Positions 1 to 9,692 of a stretch of DNA of 51,919 nt are shown here, in pieces. Both the position numbers and the translations under genes were made by a program. This DNA comes from Rhodobacter sp. (GTDB taxonomy: Bacteria; Pseudomonadota; Alphaproteobacteria; Rhodobacterales; Rhodobacteraceae), in NCBI GenBank assembly GCA_016704435.1, contig JADJAB010000024.1, positions 1-51,919 on the forward strand, read 5' to 3'. Within the stretch, counting starts at the first letter, position 1; each line of letters starts with the position of its first letter. A model generated the notes under the pieces. It saw nothing but the letters and a program-made list of their open reading frames with translations, was not told where the DNA came from and did no database searches.

Positions 1-333
1 CACGCCTTGTTCAGGGGTCCGATTGCGCGGCAAGGAAGTCGAATTGTGCCGGGTCGAGGCTGTTGTCTATCTGGCCGTTTGCAGATCCGGCGATCACGGA
101 CTCCAGGGTCTCGGCTCCGGTCTCGCGCAGGATATCAGCCCAGCCCCAGCGGGAGCTGATACCATGGCGGCAACCGGCTCGCGCTCGGCCTCGATATGGC
201 CCTGTTGGCGCGGTTTCAGCATGACGGATTGTTACAGAGACCGTGGCGGCGGCGAAAGCGCCACGAGAAGGCGACGCCAGAGAAATGTCTTTGCAGGGCT
301 TTCGTTTGGCAGTGCCAAAAGCGCCGCCACCAT
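1..333 (-). pseudogene. nqrC: nqrC remnant (Na+-translocating NADH:quinone reductase subunit C), off left edge
   Basis: NqrC is the FMN-carrying subunit of the sodium-pumping NADH:quinone oxidoreductase. The minus strand starts at 333 with MVAALLALPNESPAKTF, which matches the usual NqrC opening (short lead, LPN-S-KT, then a membrane segment). It then breaks frame near 260. Later pieces in other frames read LKPRQQGHIEAERE and ADILRETGAETLESVIAG, both in the order expected after the NqrC membrane anchor. At least three frame changes occur in about 330 bases, so no functional product is possible as written. It lies directly downstream of an equally damaged nqrB, as in a normal nqrABCDEF operon; nqrD-F would be beyond the left edge. 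The assignment rests on my recognition of family motifs, not on an alignment. Confidence 0.65.
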
Positions 334-1173
334 GGGAATCGGCGAAAAATCAGCAGACGGTGGATTGCCACCGCGCCCGTCGCCGGACGTTGAAAGAAGA
401 TAACGACCTGATCGATCAGCGGCGCAAGGATGCTTGCCGAAGTGCCGCAAAGACAACCGATGGCAAGCTGCCAGCACTGTCCCCCCGCCGACCCAAAGCA
501 GAACCTGACCCCCCCTGCAAGACCGCCATGGACCAGCGCCCGGCATTCGTGCTGGCCCCCGCCACCAGGTCACCGACCAGAAACTTGGGGCCCAGCACGA
601 GGCTTGCGCTTGTCATTGCCTCAGGCGCTAGAATCCCGCCCAACATCGCTCCACAACGGCCCCGCGATACCAATCGTCGAGGCGGTTGCGACCCGCCACG
701 ACAATGACCCCAGGCCCAGCAGGATCGGCCCGCCGACAGCCGCCGCGAGGGTGACCGTCAACCCGGATGGTTCGGTGCCAAGTCCGGAAACGAAAACAGC
801 AAGATACCAGACCGACTGTTGCCGGGTTCGGGGGCGTGCCCGCGGTCGCCAAAGATCAGGTCTCCGAACACAAGTCCGAGAAGAGAAAGCGAAAGCGCCA
901 AAGCGAGGTGCCAAAGCGGAACCCCGGCCGGCAGCAGCAAGACAAAGACGGTGGCGGTCAAGAGACCATCCCAACGAGGGGCTTCCGGCGCAGCCGCGCA
1001 AAAGCAGTGGCCATGCAATTCAATCAAGCGCCGAAAAGCTTTATTGGGGCGACAATTGCCAGGACGATAACTGGGCAATGAAAACTGCCAAGACGGGCCA
1101 AGGGCAACCCCCGTCGCAAGCGTCACGCGGTAGCTCTCCCACGGGCGGGGCATGTTTCGGTCAGCCGGTTCAT
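334..1173 (-). pseudogene. nqrB: nqrB remnant (NADH:quinone reductase membrane subunit B)
   Basis: NqrB is the large integral membrane subunit that binds riboflavin and FMN. A minus-strand piece around 760-1000 reads LLTATVFVLLLPAGVPLW followed by LALALS-LGLVFG and FSFPDLAPNHPG, a typical NqrB stretch just before and around its conserved glycine-rich loop. A second piece near 420-620 contains FLVGDLVAG, TNAGRW and an APLID-like ending, matching the NqrB C-terminal half. The gene would start at 1173, overlapping the end of nqrA in an ATGA arrangement, and end just before nqrC. The pieces lie in different frames with stops between, and the gene is shorter than an intact nqrB (about 1.2 kb), so internal deletion is likely. 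Non-functional. Confidence 0.65.
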
Positions 1174-2450
1174 GCCGCCTGCTCCTGCTGCAAGAATGTC
1201 CAGCGTGCGGCGCAGAAGCGTACCGTAATCGCGCCCGAAGGGCAAAGGTAGCTGAGCAGGGCCAGATCGTCCTCCAGCAACTCAAGACAGCCCAGCTACG
1301 CTCTGCGGTTTCACGACATCCCGCCGACCGCCAGCGCACGCAAGATAAGGACTGGCAAAAGGTCAGAGGAAAGACCCGCTCAAAGCCTTCGAAAGCGGCA
1401 GCGTGGCACCTGTTGCGGTGTCCGGATGCGATCCAGTTGCTTTTGCCGCCCGTCCGGGCAAGGCTCTCAGGCGGATCCCGCCTGATCTGCGTCACTTGCA
1501 GATCATGCCGCCGCAGATACTCCACCCGCTGCCCGGACGGGGATGAATCCGGGCAGCAATTGTGCCGCATCCGGCATTTCCGCGACCATGGACAAGGTCC
1601 GAAAGCTTCGCGCCCAAGGGTGCGCAAACCAGAGCGGAATCGGCCAGCCCCGCGCCACCGACCGACAGGATTCGCCCCGCCTTGATCCGCCCGGTCTCCA
1701 GCAGATGCCCGATGGCTGCGACATCCTGATAACCGATCTGCCAGACCGACCGCTGCCGCGATGCCGGGATGACGTGGTGGATATGGGTGCCGGGCAGGCC
1801 GGATGCGGCCCGGAAAATGTCACGACCCGCATCCGATCCTGCGCCGGGAACCAGCGACGCACTGTCGGGCTGACAAATGTAGACAGGTCCGTCCGTCAGG
1901 TACAAAAAGCGCCTCTGCGCCGCGGTGGAACAATTCCCTTTGCGGCGCCAGAACCTTCACGAACCGGATCAGGGGCCAAAGGGTTGGTGACATCCGTCGC
2001 GGTGACAAAAGATCGCGTGCGGACGGCCAGAAGGATCAGGAACATGGCCGAAGGGCGGGTTCGAAAACCGGCCCGAAAGCACCGCTTTGCAGCAGAAGCT
2101 CGCGCAGAGTCACTGCCCTGAGCGGCCGGACCCGCATCGAATAGACGGTGTATCTCCCCTCACAAGCGATTTCAAGTCGAAAGCTCCAGCCGTCGGCGCG
2201 CGCACAACCGGATTCGGCAGGACGCGCCCGGCCTGCAGAGGCCACGAATGCGACCTCGGTTCGGCGGCGATCGACGCAAGTATCGTCCGGCAACGATCGG
2301 ATCTCCTCCCCGACCTTCAGACCGAACACCACACCCGGATAGTCGGCGCCAAGAAAGGCGACGGTTTTGCGGTACTGATTTTGGCTCGACCGGGCCGCGC
2401 AGGCACTCGGTGTTCGTTTTCAGACCTTTGCGAAAGGTGAACCGCACCGG
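1168..2450 (-). pseudogene. nqrA: nqrA remnant (NADH:quinone reductase subunit A)
   Basis: NqrA is the peripheral cytoplasmic subunit of the sodium-pumping NADH:quinone reductase. In order on the minus strand I can read FRKGLK (N-terminal), VAFLGADYPGVVFGLKVGEE (shifted frames), LRAVTLRELLLQSGAFGP, YLTDGPVYICQP and a clear QIGYQDVAAIGHLLETGRI then ILSVGGAGLADSALV, equivalent to the conserved GYQD-AIG-LF-TGEL and SLAGP segments. The C-terminus (LLEDDLALLSY equivalent, then LRRTLDIL) sits near 1180-1290. These segments cover the whole family length in the right order but change frame at least five times. The gene is the first of a decayed nqrABC operon and lies just downstream of a decayed multihaem cytochrome. 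Confidence 0.75.
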
Positions 2451-2544
2451 AGTACCCTTCCTGGAGTTTTCAGACCCGGGGTTTTCAGACGGGCGGGCGC
2501 GTTGTTGCAAACGGCCCGGAACGTCAAACTCTTGTTCAGCGGAA

Positions 2545-3636
2545 GCTGAGACCGGTCTTATGGTCGCATGTACGCGGGCTTGTCGATCGCGGCGACACTT
2601 TGCGAGGTCCTCGATGCTGTCGATCATCAGTTGAATGACGTAGGTGGGTTTGCAAAGTTTCTGTCATCCATTGCCACGAACTGAGATTGTATGCCGCCCG
2701 AAGCAGGCGGGGTGTCCAAATCTTGTAGGCATTGGGAAACACGGCCTCTTCCGGGTCCGCACTGCCGTTGCCATTGAGGTCATTGAAGAAATAGGGAAGG
2801 CCGTCTTCCGAGCAGGGTATTCCCACCCCCGACTTCTGTCGCATAGGTCCTGATCGCGACCTCTAGTTGGCCGCGGGCGAACGATGACTGACGGTTGCGA
2901 TGCCCGCGCTGGTGTTCCGTCGCCAAGCACATCCGGTGGTGTAGTTCTGATCGCGCGGAAATCGGCCGCGCCTGCATGGCAGGTCATTGTGCAAGCCCTC
3001 CAGTTTCACCTCTGTATCGTGGGCGCCGTGACAACTGACACAGGTTTCAAATCCCGCGACGCGGCCTGAAGGGGCCAGCTAGCTGCGGCCTTCTACCGGG
3101 CGACCTCCACGCACCGTAGCGCCCAACTGCAACGATGCAGCGGCAGCATGGTGGATGTTGACGAAGGGATGGCAGAGCGAGACCTCATCATCACCGATGC
3201 CCGCAACCGAGGCGTCGACCTGATCCATCGAGTTGCGGCCTGATACATTACCGTGCAGATCGCCGAACTGTTGGCGATGCTGACCATCTGACCATTCGGG
3301 AACAGGACTGACTCAGCGCGCTGCGTTGTCATTGTGGCAGGCGGCACATTCGACAGTCGTGCCGATACCACCGAATGCGGAATGACACCGGCCGTGACCC
3401 GCGGGTCGCAAGATAGTCGACGATGCCCGTGGTCGAATGGCAAACGGCGCAGGTTCCGGGGATCTCGACTTCCGTGTCCAAATGCCGAAATGACTCCGTC
3501 GTGGAATCGGCGTGAGCCGGGAGGCAAGCCGATCCGAGTATTTCTTCAGGCGTCGGCTTGTCTTGAGCCAACGAATGCGCCCCCGGTCAAGGCCCGAGAC
3601 AGATGATAATCAACGCAATGGGGGCGATTGTTCATT
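2545..3636 (-). pseudogene. decayed exported multihaem c-type cytochrome
   Basis: Minus-strand pieces in several frames reconstruct an exported multihaem cytochrome c. A signal-peptide-like start (IALIIICLG, TGGAFVGS) near 3560-3636 is followed by AQDKPTPEEILGSACLPAHAD, GTCAVCH, VECAACH, VLFPNGQMVSIA, FVNIHHAAAASLQLGA, ETCVSCHGAHDTEV and finally FFNDLNGNGSADPEEAVF, WTPRLLRAAYN and IDSIEDL. This order resembles the polyhaem membrane-associated cytochrome c family. At least one haem site has lost its second cysteine (CLPAH instead of CLPCH) and another reads CTVMY, so there are substitutions as well as indels; that argues for real decay rather than only read errors. It lies upstream of nqrA and may have belonged to the same respiratory block. 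The exact haem number cannot be fixed because of the frame changes. Confidence 0.6.
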
Positions 3637-3639
3637 TGG

Positions 3640-4570
3640 TGAGATCTCTGACAGGTGGCGGCTCTCCCCAGCATGAGGTCTAGCAGCGTCACTCTCTTTG
3701 GCATTGACGCAGATCAAGGCATCGGAACCGCGGAGGTTCGGCGCCGGAGTCCAGAGCATCGACCCGTTCTGCAATTAGATGGAACACGCTTGCCGGCTTC
3801 GGTGTTGCGGCAGGCCCGATTGCGCTTACCCAGTCGCGAACAATCGCGCATGATGGCGGGTCTAAACATGTGGCCGGACCCGCAAGCGGCCTGGGAACAG
3901 GAAATCGCACCCGGTCCTTGCGGGGTAGGATATCCAGCTCCAAATCGAAGAGCGGGCATTTTCAGTGACTTCCAGGGTCAGGACTCGTTCTCGGCTCATG
4001 GCCGGAACATCACGGTTGCGGCGAGAGCGACGGCGGAGAGGAAGACTTCCTGTCCGGGATGCAGGGCTTTACCCCTTTGTCTTTCAACGCATCCCTGACC
4101 CCAGTCTGATCCTGGCCCCGATCCGCTGCCTGGCAACGGTTTGGCCGCAAACCATGGGAGGCGGTGCCGGCATGCAATCTGAGCAGTCTCCTCGCGGAGC
4201 CTGAACCATGCCTGAAACGCAAGATCAATGGGTTCTGGACCCGGATCCCTGCGGCGTGGCGAAGCTGGACTGCCGCGGCCTTGCGGCGAGTGTTCTGTCC
4301 GTCGATCAGGCGAACATATCGAGGTGTTCGGGTTTTCATGACAAGCCTGCTCGGCCTTTTGCGGGGGGAGCTACCCGATGAGACCGAGCGGGTTGCGCTG
4401 CTCGCCAATCGACCCATCGCGCTCGCCGGAAGCCTTGCGATGCCCGATATCCGGAGGTCCCCGTTTTTCGGCCAAATGGCGCAGGGATCGGCATCCGTTC
4501 CAACTTTGACATTGCGGGGCGCCGTTGGCGGCCATACTCCCCACGCATGCCGGGCGTTCGTGTGATCGAG
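3640..4570. other. unassigned, probably decayed intergenic stretch
   Basis: No reading frame here resembles a family I know. A 53-codon plus-strand frame begins at 4208 (MPETQDQWVLDPDP) and may continue in the next frame (LLGLLRGELPDETERVALL), which looks like one broken gene, but I cannot name it. On the minus strand, fragments such as AIVRDWVSAIG and LTLEVTENARSS look protein-like but are short. Given the damage on its left side, this is probably the tail of the same decayed region. It must also contain the promoter of eptA, but I see no clear sigma70 boxes. Confidence 0.35.
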
Positions 4571-4581
4571 GAGACCATTGA

Positions 4582-6192
4582 ATGCACTTGATTTCCGTTC
4601 CCGCGCGGAAAAGCATCGGACTATTCGCGTTCATATCAGGATTTGCGATCTATACGATGGTGGCGTTTCAGCGGCCGCTGCTGTCCTACGTGCTTGCGGT
4701 GATCGACCCTGGCACCGCCCAGGGGGTAACGGAACTCGTCTCGCTTCAGATCATCCAGTTTGCGCTGATGGCCTTGGCCTTGGGGTTGCTGGCCCTGTTG
4801 CCGACCCCGGTGGTGAAGGCGTTCTGCATTGCCACGCTGTTTGCCAATGCGGCAGCGGTCTATTTCATGACGACCTACAACGTCGAGCTGGACCGCACGA
4901 TGATCGGCAACATCCTGAACACCGATCAGCGCGAGGTGACGCAGCTGTGGAACCCGCGCATGCTGGGGCAGATCGCGCTGCTGGCGGGCCTGCCCAGCCT
5001 TCTGATCCTGTGGCTGCGGGTGGTCAGGCCGCGCTGGTTTGTCCGGATTGGTGCGGTCGTCGTGACCTTTGTCGTGCTGGTGGGTTGGCTGTGGGCCACG
5101 GCCTTCACCTGGCCGTGGTTTGACAAGAATGCGCCGCGTCTTGGCGGGCGGGTGCTGCCCTGGTCATACATTGCCAACACCGTGCGGCATTTCAACCAGC
5201 AGGCGTTGGCGAACAGGGTGCAGACCCTGTTGCCCGACGCCATCTTCCTGGCCCCGGTTCCGCCGGGACAGAAGGACATCGTGGTTCTGGTGATCGGCGA
5301 GGCATCGCGGGCGCAGAATTATGCCTATTACGGCTATGGGCGTGATACCAACCCCTTTACCCGCGACCTGGGGATGGTCGCGTTGCCCGCCGGGCAGTCC
5401 TGCGCCACCTATACCATCGGGTCGGTGGCCTGCATACTGACCCATGAAGGAAGTGCTGCATCGGACCGGACGGGATTTGAGCCGCTGAACAGCTACCTGA
5501 CACGGATGGGTGTCGAGACGATCTTTCGCACCAACAATTATGGCGAGCCGCCGATCAAGGTGACGCGATATGAGCGGATCGCCGACATCATGGCCGGGTG
5601 TAGCGGTGCAGATTGCCCGACGGGCGGCTATGACGAAACGCTGGTCTGGGGGCTGGCCGCCGAATTGACGGCGTCGCATTTCGACCGCATTTTCGTAACC
5701 CTGCATGAGGCGGGTAGCCATGGTCCGTCATACTGGAAGAAATACCCGCCGGCGTTTCAGGAATTCACTCCGGTTTGCGAGACAGTCGAAGTGGGATCGT
5801 GCAGCAGCGAGGCGCTGGTGAATGCCTATGACAACTCGGTCCGCTACACCGACCATGTGAACGCGACGTTGATCAAGGCGCTGAACGGCATACCGAACGC
5901 ACGGGTGGCGCTGATCTTTGTTTCGGATCACGGCCAGTCGCTGGGAGAAAACGGTCTTTACCTGCATGGCACGCCGAACGCCGTGGCGCCCCAGGAACAG
6001 CGGATGGTGCCGTTCCTGGTCTGGATGAACGAGGCCTTCATGGCTGCACACGGGGTGACCCCTGACAGCATCCGGCAGGCCGGGACCAGGCCGCATGACT
6101 TTCCGTTTCACAGCGTCCTTGGGGCCTTCGGCATGACCAGCCCGATCTACAAGCCTGACAACGATATCTTTGCCCGGAAAGGCGCGCCCTGA
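4582..6192 (+). CDS. eptA: lipid A phosphoethanolamine transferase (EptA/MCR family)
   Basis: Inner-membrane enzyme that moves phosphoethanolamine from phosphatidylethanolamine to lipid A on the periplasmic side, lowering surface negative charge and binding of cationic peptides. The 536-residue length is typical. Hydrophobic segments fill about residues 10-175, followed by the periplasmic alkaline-phosphatase-like domain. Visible motifs: GEASRAQNYAYYGYGRDTNPF-like metal site around 238-256, a threonine-rich nucleophile region CATYTIGSVACIL near 274-286, HEAGSHGP around 375 and SDHGQSLGENGLYLHG near 449. After the nucleophile, the usual FS..R segment is replaced by a THEGSAASDR stretch. The ATG at 4582 follows a GAGGAGA ribosome binding site. 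It is the first gene of an island with a two-component system and a PAP2 phosphatase, as commonly seen for lipid A modification genes. No copy of the island's inverted repeat was found upstream. Confidence 0.9.
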   Translation: MHLISVPARKSIGLFAFISGFAIYTMVAFQRPLLSYVLAVIDPGTAQGVTELVSLQIIQFALMALALGLLALLPTPVVKAFCIATLFANAAAVYFMTTYNVELDRTMIGNILNTDQREVTQLWNPRMLGQIALLAGLPSLLILWLRVVRPRWFVRIGAVVVTFVVLVGWLWATAFTWPWFDKNAPRLGGRVLPWSYIANTVRHFNQQALANRVQTLLPDAIFLAPVPPGQKDIVVLVIGEASRAQNYAYYGYGRDTNPFTRDLGMVALPAGQSCATYTIGSVACILTHEGSAASDRTGFEPLNSYLTRMGVETIFRTNNYGEPPIKVTRYERIADIMAGCSGADCPTGGYDETLVWGLAAELTASHFDRIFVTLHEAGSHGPSYWKKYPPAFQEFTPVCETVEVGSCSSEALVNAYDNSVRYTDHVNATLIKALNGIPNARVALIFVSDHGQSLGENGLYLHGTPNAVAPQEQRMVPFLVWMNEAFMAAHGVTPDSIRQAGTRPHDFPFHSVLGAFGMTSPIYKPDNDIFARKGAP

Positions 6193-6212
6193 CGGCAGCT
6201 CCACAGGGCGAC

Positions 6213-6228
6213 ATTGCGCAATTGTAAT
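6213..6228. promoter_or_regulatory. inverted repeat ATTGCG-N4-TGTAAT (site A of a four-copy motif)
   Basis: This lies about 90 bases upstream of the ABC transporter ATPase gene. It reads ATTGCGCAATTGTAAT, with a further TGCGAT three bases on. It matches three other sites in this island at 12257, 12826 and 13668, all in promoter positions. I infer it is the binding site of the response regulator encoded at 11044-11718. Confidence 0.55.
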
Positions 6229-6316
6229 GTTGCGATCATCGTCCTGACCCTCGATCCCCTCAGACAGCATGGGAACAGACCGCAAGATGCGGCCGGCTTT
6301 CCTGCCCGAGGACCCC

Positions 6317-7066
6317 ATGCCCGCATCCATCATCTCTATCCGGCACATGTGCCAGACCTTCGATTCCCTGCCCGTGGTGCGCGACCTCACCTTCGGCATC
6401 GCCGAGGGCGAAGTGTTCGGCTTTCTGGGCCACAATGGCGCGGGCAAGACCACCACCGTCCATATGCTGACCACTTTGGCGCGACCCGCGTCGGGCACGG
6501 CGGAAATTGCCGGGGCGGACATTGTCGGCGACCCCATGGGGGTGCGACGGCAGATTGGCTATGTGCCGGAAAACGTGCGGCTTTACGATACCCTGACGGC
6601 GCAGGAAAACCTGATGTTCTTCGCCCGCCTGTCGGGCCTTGGTGACCCTGCGGCGCGGGTGGCGGAAACACTGGCCCTGCTGGACTGCAGCGATCTGGCT
6701 TTGCGCCGCGTGGGCGGCTTTTCCAAAGGCATGCGCCAGCGCATCGGCCTGGCGCAAGCGATCCTGCACCGGCCCCGCGTGCTGTTTCTGGACGAGCCGA
6801 CCTCGGGTCTGGACCCGATGGGGATCAAGATGCTGCGCGATGTAATTGCCCGGCTGAACCGCGATCGGGGCATGACCATCTTCATGAACACCCATCTGCT
6901 GTCCGAAATCGCCAAGACCTGCACCTCGATCGGTGTTCTGGGCCATGGGCGGCTGATCTACCACGACACGATGCAGGCGGTGACTGCCCGTTACGGCAGC
7001 GATTCAGCGCTGGAAGAGCTGTATCTGTCGCTTGCCCCGGCAAGCCAGCCGGCGGGGGCGGCGTGA
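6317..7066 (+). CDS. ABC transporter ATP-binding protein
   Basis: Cytoplasmic ATPase subunit of an ABC-2-type exporter. About 249 residues if begun at the ATG at 6317, which gives MPASIISIRHMCQTF; an earlier in-frame ATG at 6269 is possible but adds an unlikely leader. Walker A is GHNGAGKTT near residue 42. The signature region reads FSKGMRQRIGLAQA and Walker B is VLFLDEPTSGLDP, followed by the H-loop histidine in MNTHLLSE. The ending overlaps the start of the first permease by four bases, so translation is probably coupled. The order ATPase, permease, permease, exported protein resembles Nos-type and antibiotic-type export operons, but the substrate cannot be told from sequence. Site A of the shared inverted repeat lies upstream, placing this operon in the island's putative regulon. 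Confidence 0.85.
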   Translation: MPASIISIRHMCQTFDSLPVVRDLTFGIAEGEVFGFLGHNGAGKTTTVHMLTTLARPASGTAEIAGADIVGDPMGVRRQIGYVPENVRLYDTLTAQENLMFFARLSGLGDPAARVAETLALLDCSDLALRRVGGFSKGMRQRIGLAQAILHRPRVLFLDEPTSGLDPMGIKMLRDVIARLNRDRGMTIFMNTHLLSEIAKTCTSIGVLGHGRLIYHDTMQAVTARYGSDSALEELYLSLAPASQPAGAA

Positions 7067-8001
7067 TGCGCGGGGCCACGCAAATCCTTGCACTGCAATC
7101 TGCGTCCTTCGTGCTGCGCGAACGGATCGTCGCGGTTCTGGTCGGGCTTTTCGTCGCGCTGGTGCTGCTGTCGTCCTGGCTTGGCTGGTCGGCCACCGCG
7201 ACGGTCACTGGTATCTACATCCGGTCTGCTGCCTTCTTGCAGGCGTCGGGTCAGCCGGTGCCGCCGAACCCGGTGCTGGACATCTCGCCCCTGTCGCTGA
7301 TGCGCAATATGGTGGTCTACGTCGCGCTGATCGGGGCCTTGGCCGCAATCGTCATCGGCAATCAGCTGGTGGCGCTGGACCGCAAATCTGGTGTGATCCC
7401 GCTGATCGGCGTGCGCCCCGTGCCACCGCATGGCTATGCGCTGGCCAAGATCGCCGCGTTGGGCGGGCTGGTGATCGGGCTGACTGCCTTGTCCGCTCTG
7501 GTCAGCGTGGCCACCTTTGCGATTCTGCCGCAAACCACGCTGGACGGCGCGGGCTGGGCCCGGCTGGCCGGATTCTTCGGCCTTTCGGCGATCTACATGA
7601 TGATCCTCGGGCTGGTGGCCCTGGCCTCTGCCGCCTTCGCCCGGGCCGAGGGCGTTGGCCTTTTGGTCCCGGTGACGCTGTGGCTGACGCTGACGTTCAT
7701 CCTGCCTGCCTTGACCTCGAACATCCTGCCGACGGCAGCGTTGAACCCGATTTCGGCGCTGGCGCCGCTGCCGGAAAGCCCGTTCTTTCAATGGGCGGGC
7801 TGGGCCTTGGGGCCAGTATCACTGGCCGATGCCTACAAGATCGACAGCGCGCGGCTCCTGGGCTTTCTGCCGCAGGACTATGCCGTGCGGGCCATGGTGC
7901 CGCCGCTGGCCTCGCTCTTGGCCGCACTTGTTCTGGCGGCGGTCTGGGCCACACACGCGCTGACCCGAATTGATCTCACCAAAGGGGATTATGATGCCTG
8001 A
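7063..8001 (+). CDS. ABC transporter permease, first copy
   Basis: Integral membrane subunit of the exporter encoded with 6317-7066. The protein is about 312 residues and starts at the GTG at 7063 or the adjacent ATG at 7066. A hydrophobic segment near residues 20-40 (IVAVLVGLFVALVLLSSWLG) is followed by a periplasmic loop and then at least five more membrane spans, an ABC-2 permease layout. DRKSGVIPLIGVRPVPPHGYALAKI around residue 105-130 is a cytoplasmic coupling segment, similar to the one in the second permease (ERGRQTLALILTRPVRRWQFLAGK). This shows the two permeases are related and probably form a heterodimer. Its stop overlaps the start of the second permease. Substrate unknown. Confidence 0.8.
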   Translation: MMRGATQILALQSASFVLRERIVAVLVGLFVALVLLSSWLGWSATATVTGIYIRSAAFLQASGQPVPPNPVLDISPLSLMRNMVVYVALIGALAAIVIGNQLVALDRKSGVIPLIGVRPVPPHGYALAKIAALGGLVIGLTALSALVSVATFAILPQTTLDGAGWARLAGFFGLSAIYMMILGLVALASAAFARAEGVGLLVPVTLWLTLTFILPALTSNILPTAALNPISALAPLPESPFFQWAGWALGPVSLADAYKIDSARLLGFLPQDYAVRAMVPPLASLLAALVLAAVWATHALTRIDLTKGDYDA

Positions 8002-8976
8002 GGCCCTGTCCCCGGTCCGCATCATCGCCCGAAAGGACGTATCGGATGCGCTGCGCGACCGTTTCATCCCGCTGATTACCGGCTTTCTGGTGCTGGCGGC
8101 GCTGGTCTCGTTGATTGCCGGGGCGATAGCGCTGGCGACCGATGACGACCTATGAAAATGCCCGTGCGACACTGCTGGCCCTGGGCAAATCGGCCGAGGC
8201 CATTGCGGCGCCCGAGTTCTACCCGCTGAAGCTGCTGCGTGGCGCCATCGAGCAGACCGAGATCATCGGCGCCGCCGTGGCCATCCTGGTCGGCCACCGC
8301 GCCGCGGCGAGCGAGCGGGGGCGCCAGACCCTGGCGCTGATCCTGACCCGTCCGGTGCGGCGCTGGCAGTTCCTGGCGGGCAAGGTGGCGGCGGGGATCC
8401 TGCTCTTGGCCGTTGGCCTGGCGGCAGTGCTGGCGGTCTGCGCCGTGGCGCTGCACCTTGGCTCGGGCATCGGGTTGGGGTTGGCTGACCTTGGGCGCAT
8501 CGCAATCGTCTGGGTGGCGGCGCTGGCCTATACTTCGTGCTTTTTCCTGTCAGCCTTCATCCTGACGCTGAGCATGCGCCGCCCACCGCACGCCCTTCTG
8601 GCCGCGTTCTCGATCTGGCTTTTGCTGGTGTTGATCGCGCCACAGATCGGCGACACGCTGGACCCCGACAATCAGGTGGCAGGTGGCGTGTTCAAGCAGT
8701 TGCATATCGCCAAGCCGGACCAGATCGAAATCCTCGGGGGCTTTGCCGGATATGAAGCCGTCCGCACCGGCATCGAAGCCGCCTCGATCACCAAGCATTT
8801 TCGAGCGGTTCGGCTTTGCCGTGCTTGGCATCAAGGACACCTACACCGGCCAGCCGCTTGGCCCGATCCTGCATGAGAAGGCAGGAGACGCGCTGTTCAT
8901 CCCGCGTTGCTTGCTGGGGCTGGGCGCACTTGCGCTGGTCTTGCGCCTAGACCCCGACAGATTGACCAAGGAGTAA
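7991..8976 (+). pseudogene. ABC transporter permease, second copy, interrupted by two frameshifts
   Basis: The partner permease of 7063-8001. It starts at 7991 (MMPEALSPVRIIARKDVSDALRDRF), with a first membrane span ending in AIALATDD. The frame then breaks between about 8141 and 8152 and resumes with YENARATLLALGKS. The middle part runs well (TEIIGAAVAILVGHRAAASERG, then several spans). A second break falls at the TTTT run 8798-8801: removing one T restores SITKHFERFGFAVLGIKDTYTG and the frame then runs to the stop at 8976. Apart from these two single-base events the gene has full length (about 328 residues) and good coding character. It may therefore be intact in the living organism, with the breaks being sequencing errors, or it may be a very young pseudogene. 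Confidence 0.7.
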
Positions 8977-8981
8977 CGGAC

Positions 8982-9608
8982 ATGACCCTGAAAAGGACCC
9001 TGACGACCGCGGCCCTGCTCGCGATGCTTGGGCTAGGCACGTCGGCCCATGCGCAGACCGATCCGGACAGCGATGGCGACGGCATCCCTGATGCGTCCGA
9101 GCCGTTGCTTGGGGCCGATCCGGCGAACGCAGACACCGATGGCGACGGGTTGAACGATCTGGCCGACCCCAAGCCCGCCTTTGCGGCAAACCACCTTGAG
9201 ATGACCGGCGCGCCGGCGAGTTTCGCGATCAAGGACGCACTGGTGGAAAACAACTATGACTTTGCCGCGAAAAAGGATGCGACAGACCATCTGGAACTGC
9301 TGGTGGCAAATACCGGTCCTGCCGATCTGAGCGGGTTTTCGATCTACTACGCCATCACCGATGCCGATAGCGGTGCCGTCGAGGGCTACAGCCTGCCGCT
9401 TCCGGGCTTCACCGTGCCCGCCGGGGGCGAGGCGCGGATACATCTGGATGACGGTTCAGTTGCGGGCCATTTCCGGGCCAATCCGAACGGCATCTACACC
9501 TCCAGCCAGGCAGCCAAGACCTTTGACGTTGTGCTGAAGGCCGACGGCATGGCCCCGGTTTCCGTGCAGATCGCCAAGGACAAGGGCGGGGCAGAGGCTG
9601 CCGACTGA
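8982..9608 (+). CDS. exported protein with thrombospondin type 3-like calcium-binding repeats
   Basis: About 208 residues from the ATG at 8982, which follows GGAGTAACGG just after the permease stop. An N-terminal signal peptide (KRTLTTAALLAMLGLGTSAHA) is followed at once by two acidic repeats, DPDSDGDGIPD and DTDGDGLNDLADP, the DxDxDG pattern of thrombospondin type 3 or EF-hand-like calcium loops. The remaining 150 residues have beta-sandwich character (LELLVANTGPADLSGFSIYY, GFTVPAGGEARIHLD) and a lysine/acid-rich tail. I do not recognise a named family for this domain. Being the last gene of the ABC exporter operon, it may be a periplasmic partner of the exporter or a Ca2+/Mg2+-sensing component. 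Both are inference. Confidence 0.8.
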   Translation: MTLKRTLTTAALLAMLGLGTSAHAQTDPDSDGDGIPDASEPLLGADPANADTDGDGLNDLADPKPAFAANHLEMTGAPASFAIKDALVENNYDFAAKKDATDHLELLVANTGPADLSGFSIYYAITDADSGAVEGYSLPLPGFTVPAGGEARIHLDDGSVAGHFRANPNGIYTSSQAAKTFDVVLKADGMAPVSVQIAKDKGGAEAAD

Positions 9609-9692
9609 GCCGCCGCTACCGGTTCTGCCGCCAGCGAGCCCACGCCGCCGGACCGACTGGCGCCGTCTGCGGATGGCACCTTCCTGCATGCC

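Noticed and set aside
1..4570. A cluster of many small novel genes
   Set aside because: The short frames are pieces of nqrABC and a multihaem cytochrome in shifted frames, or unassigned sequence. None has a convincing start and ribosome site.
4480..4581. A fifth copy of the regulon repeat before eptA
   Set aside because: ATTGCG occurs near 4513 but the second arm TGYAAT is absent at the right distance.
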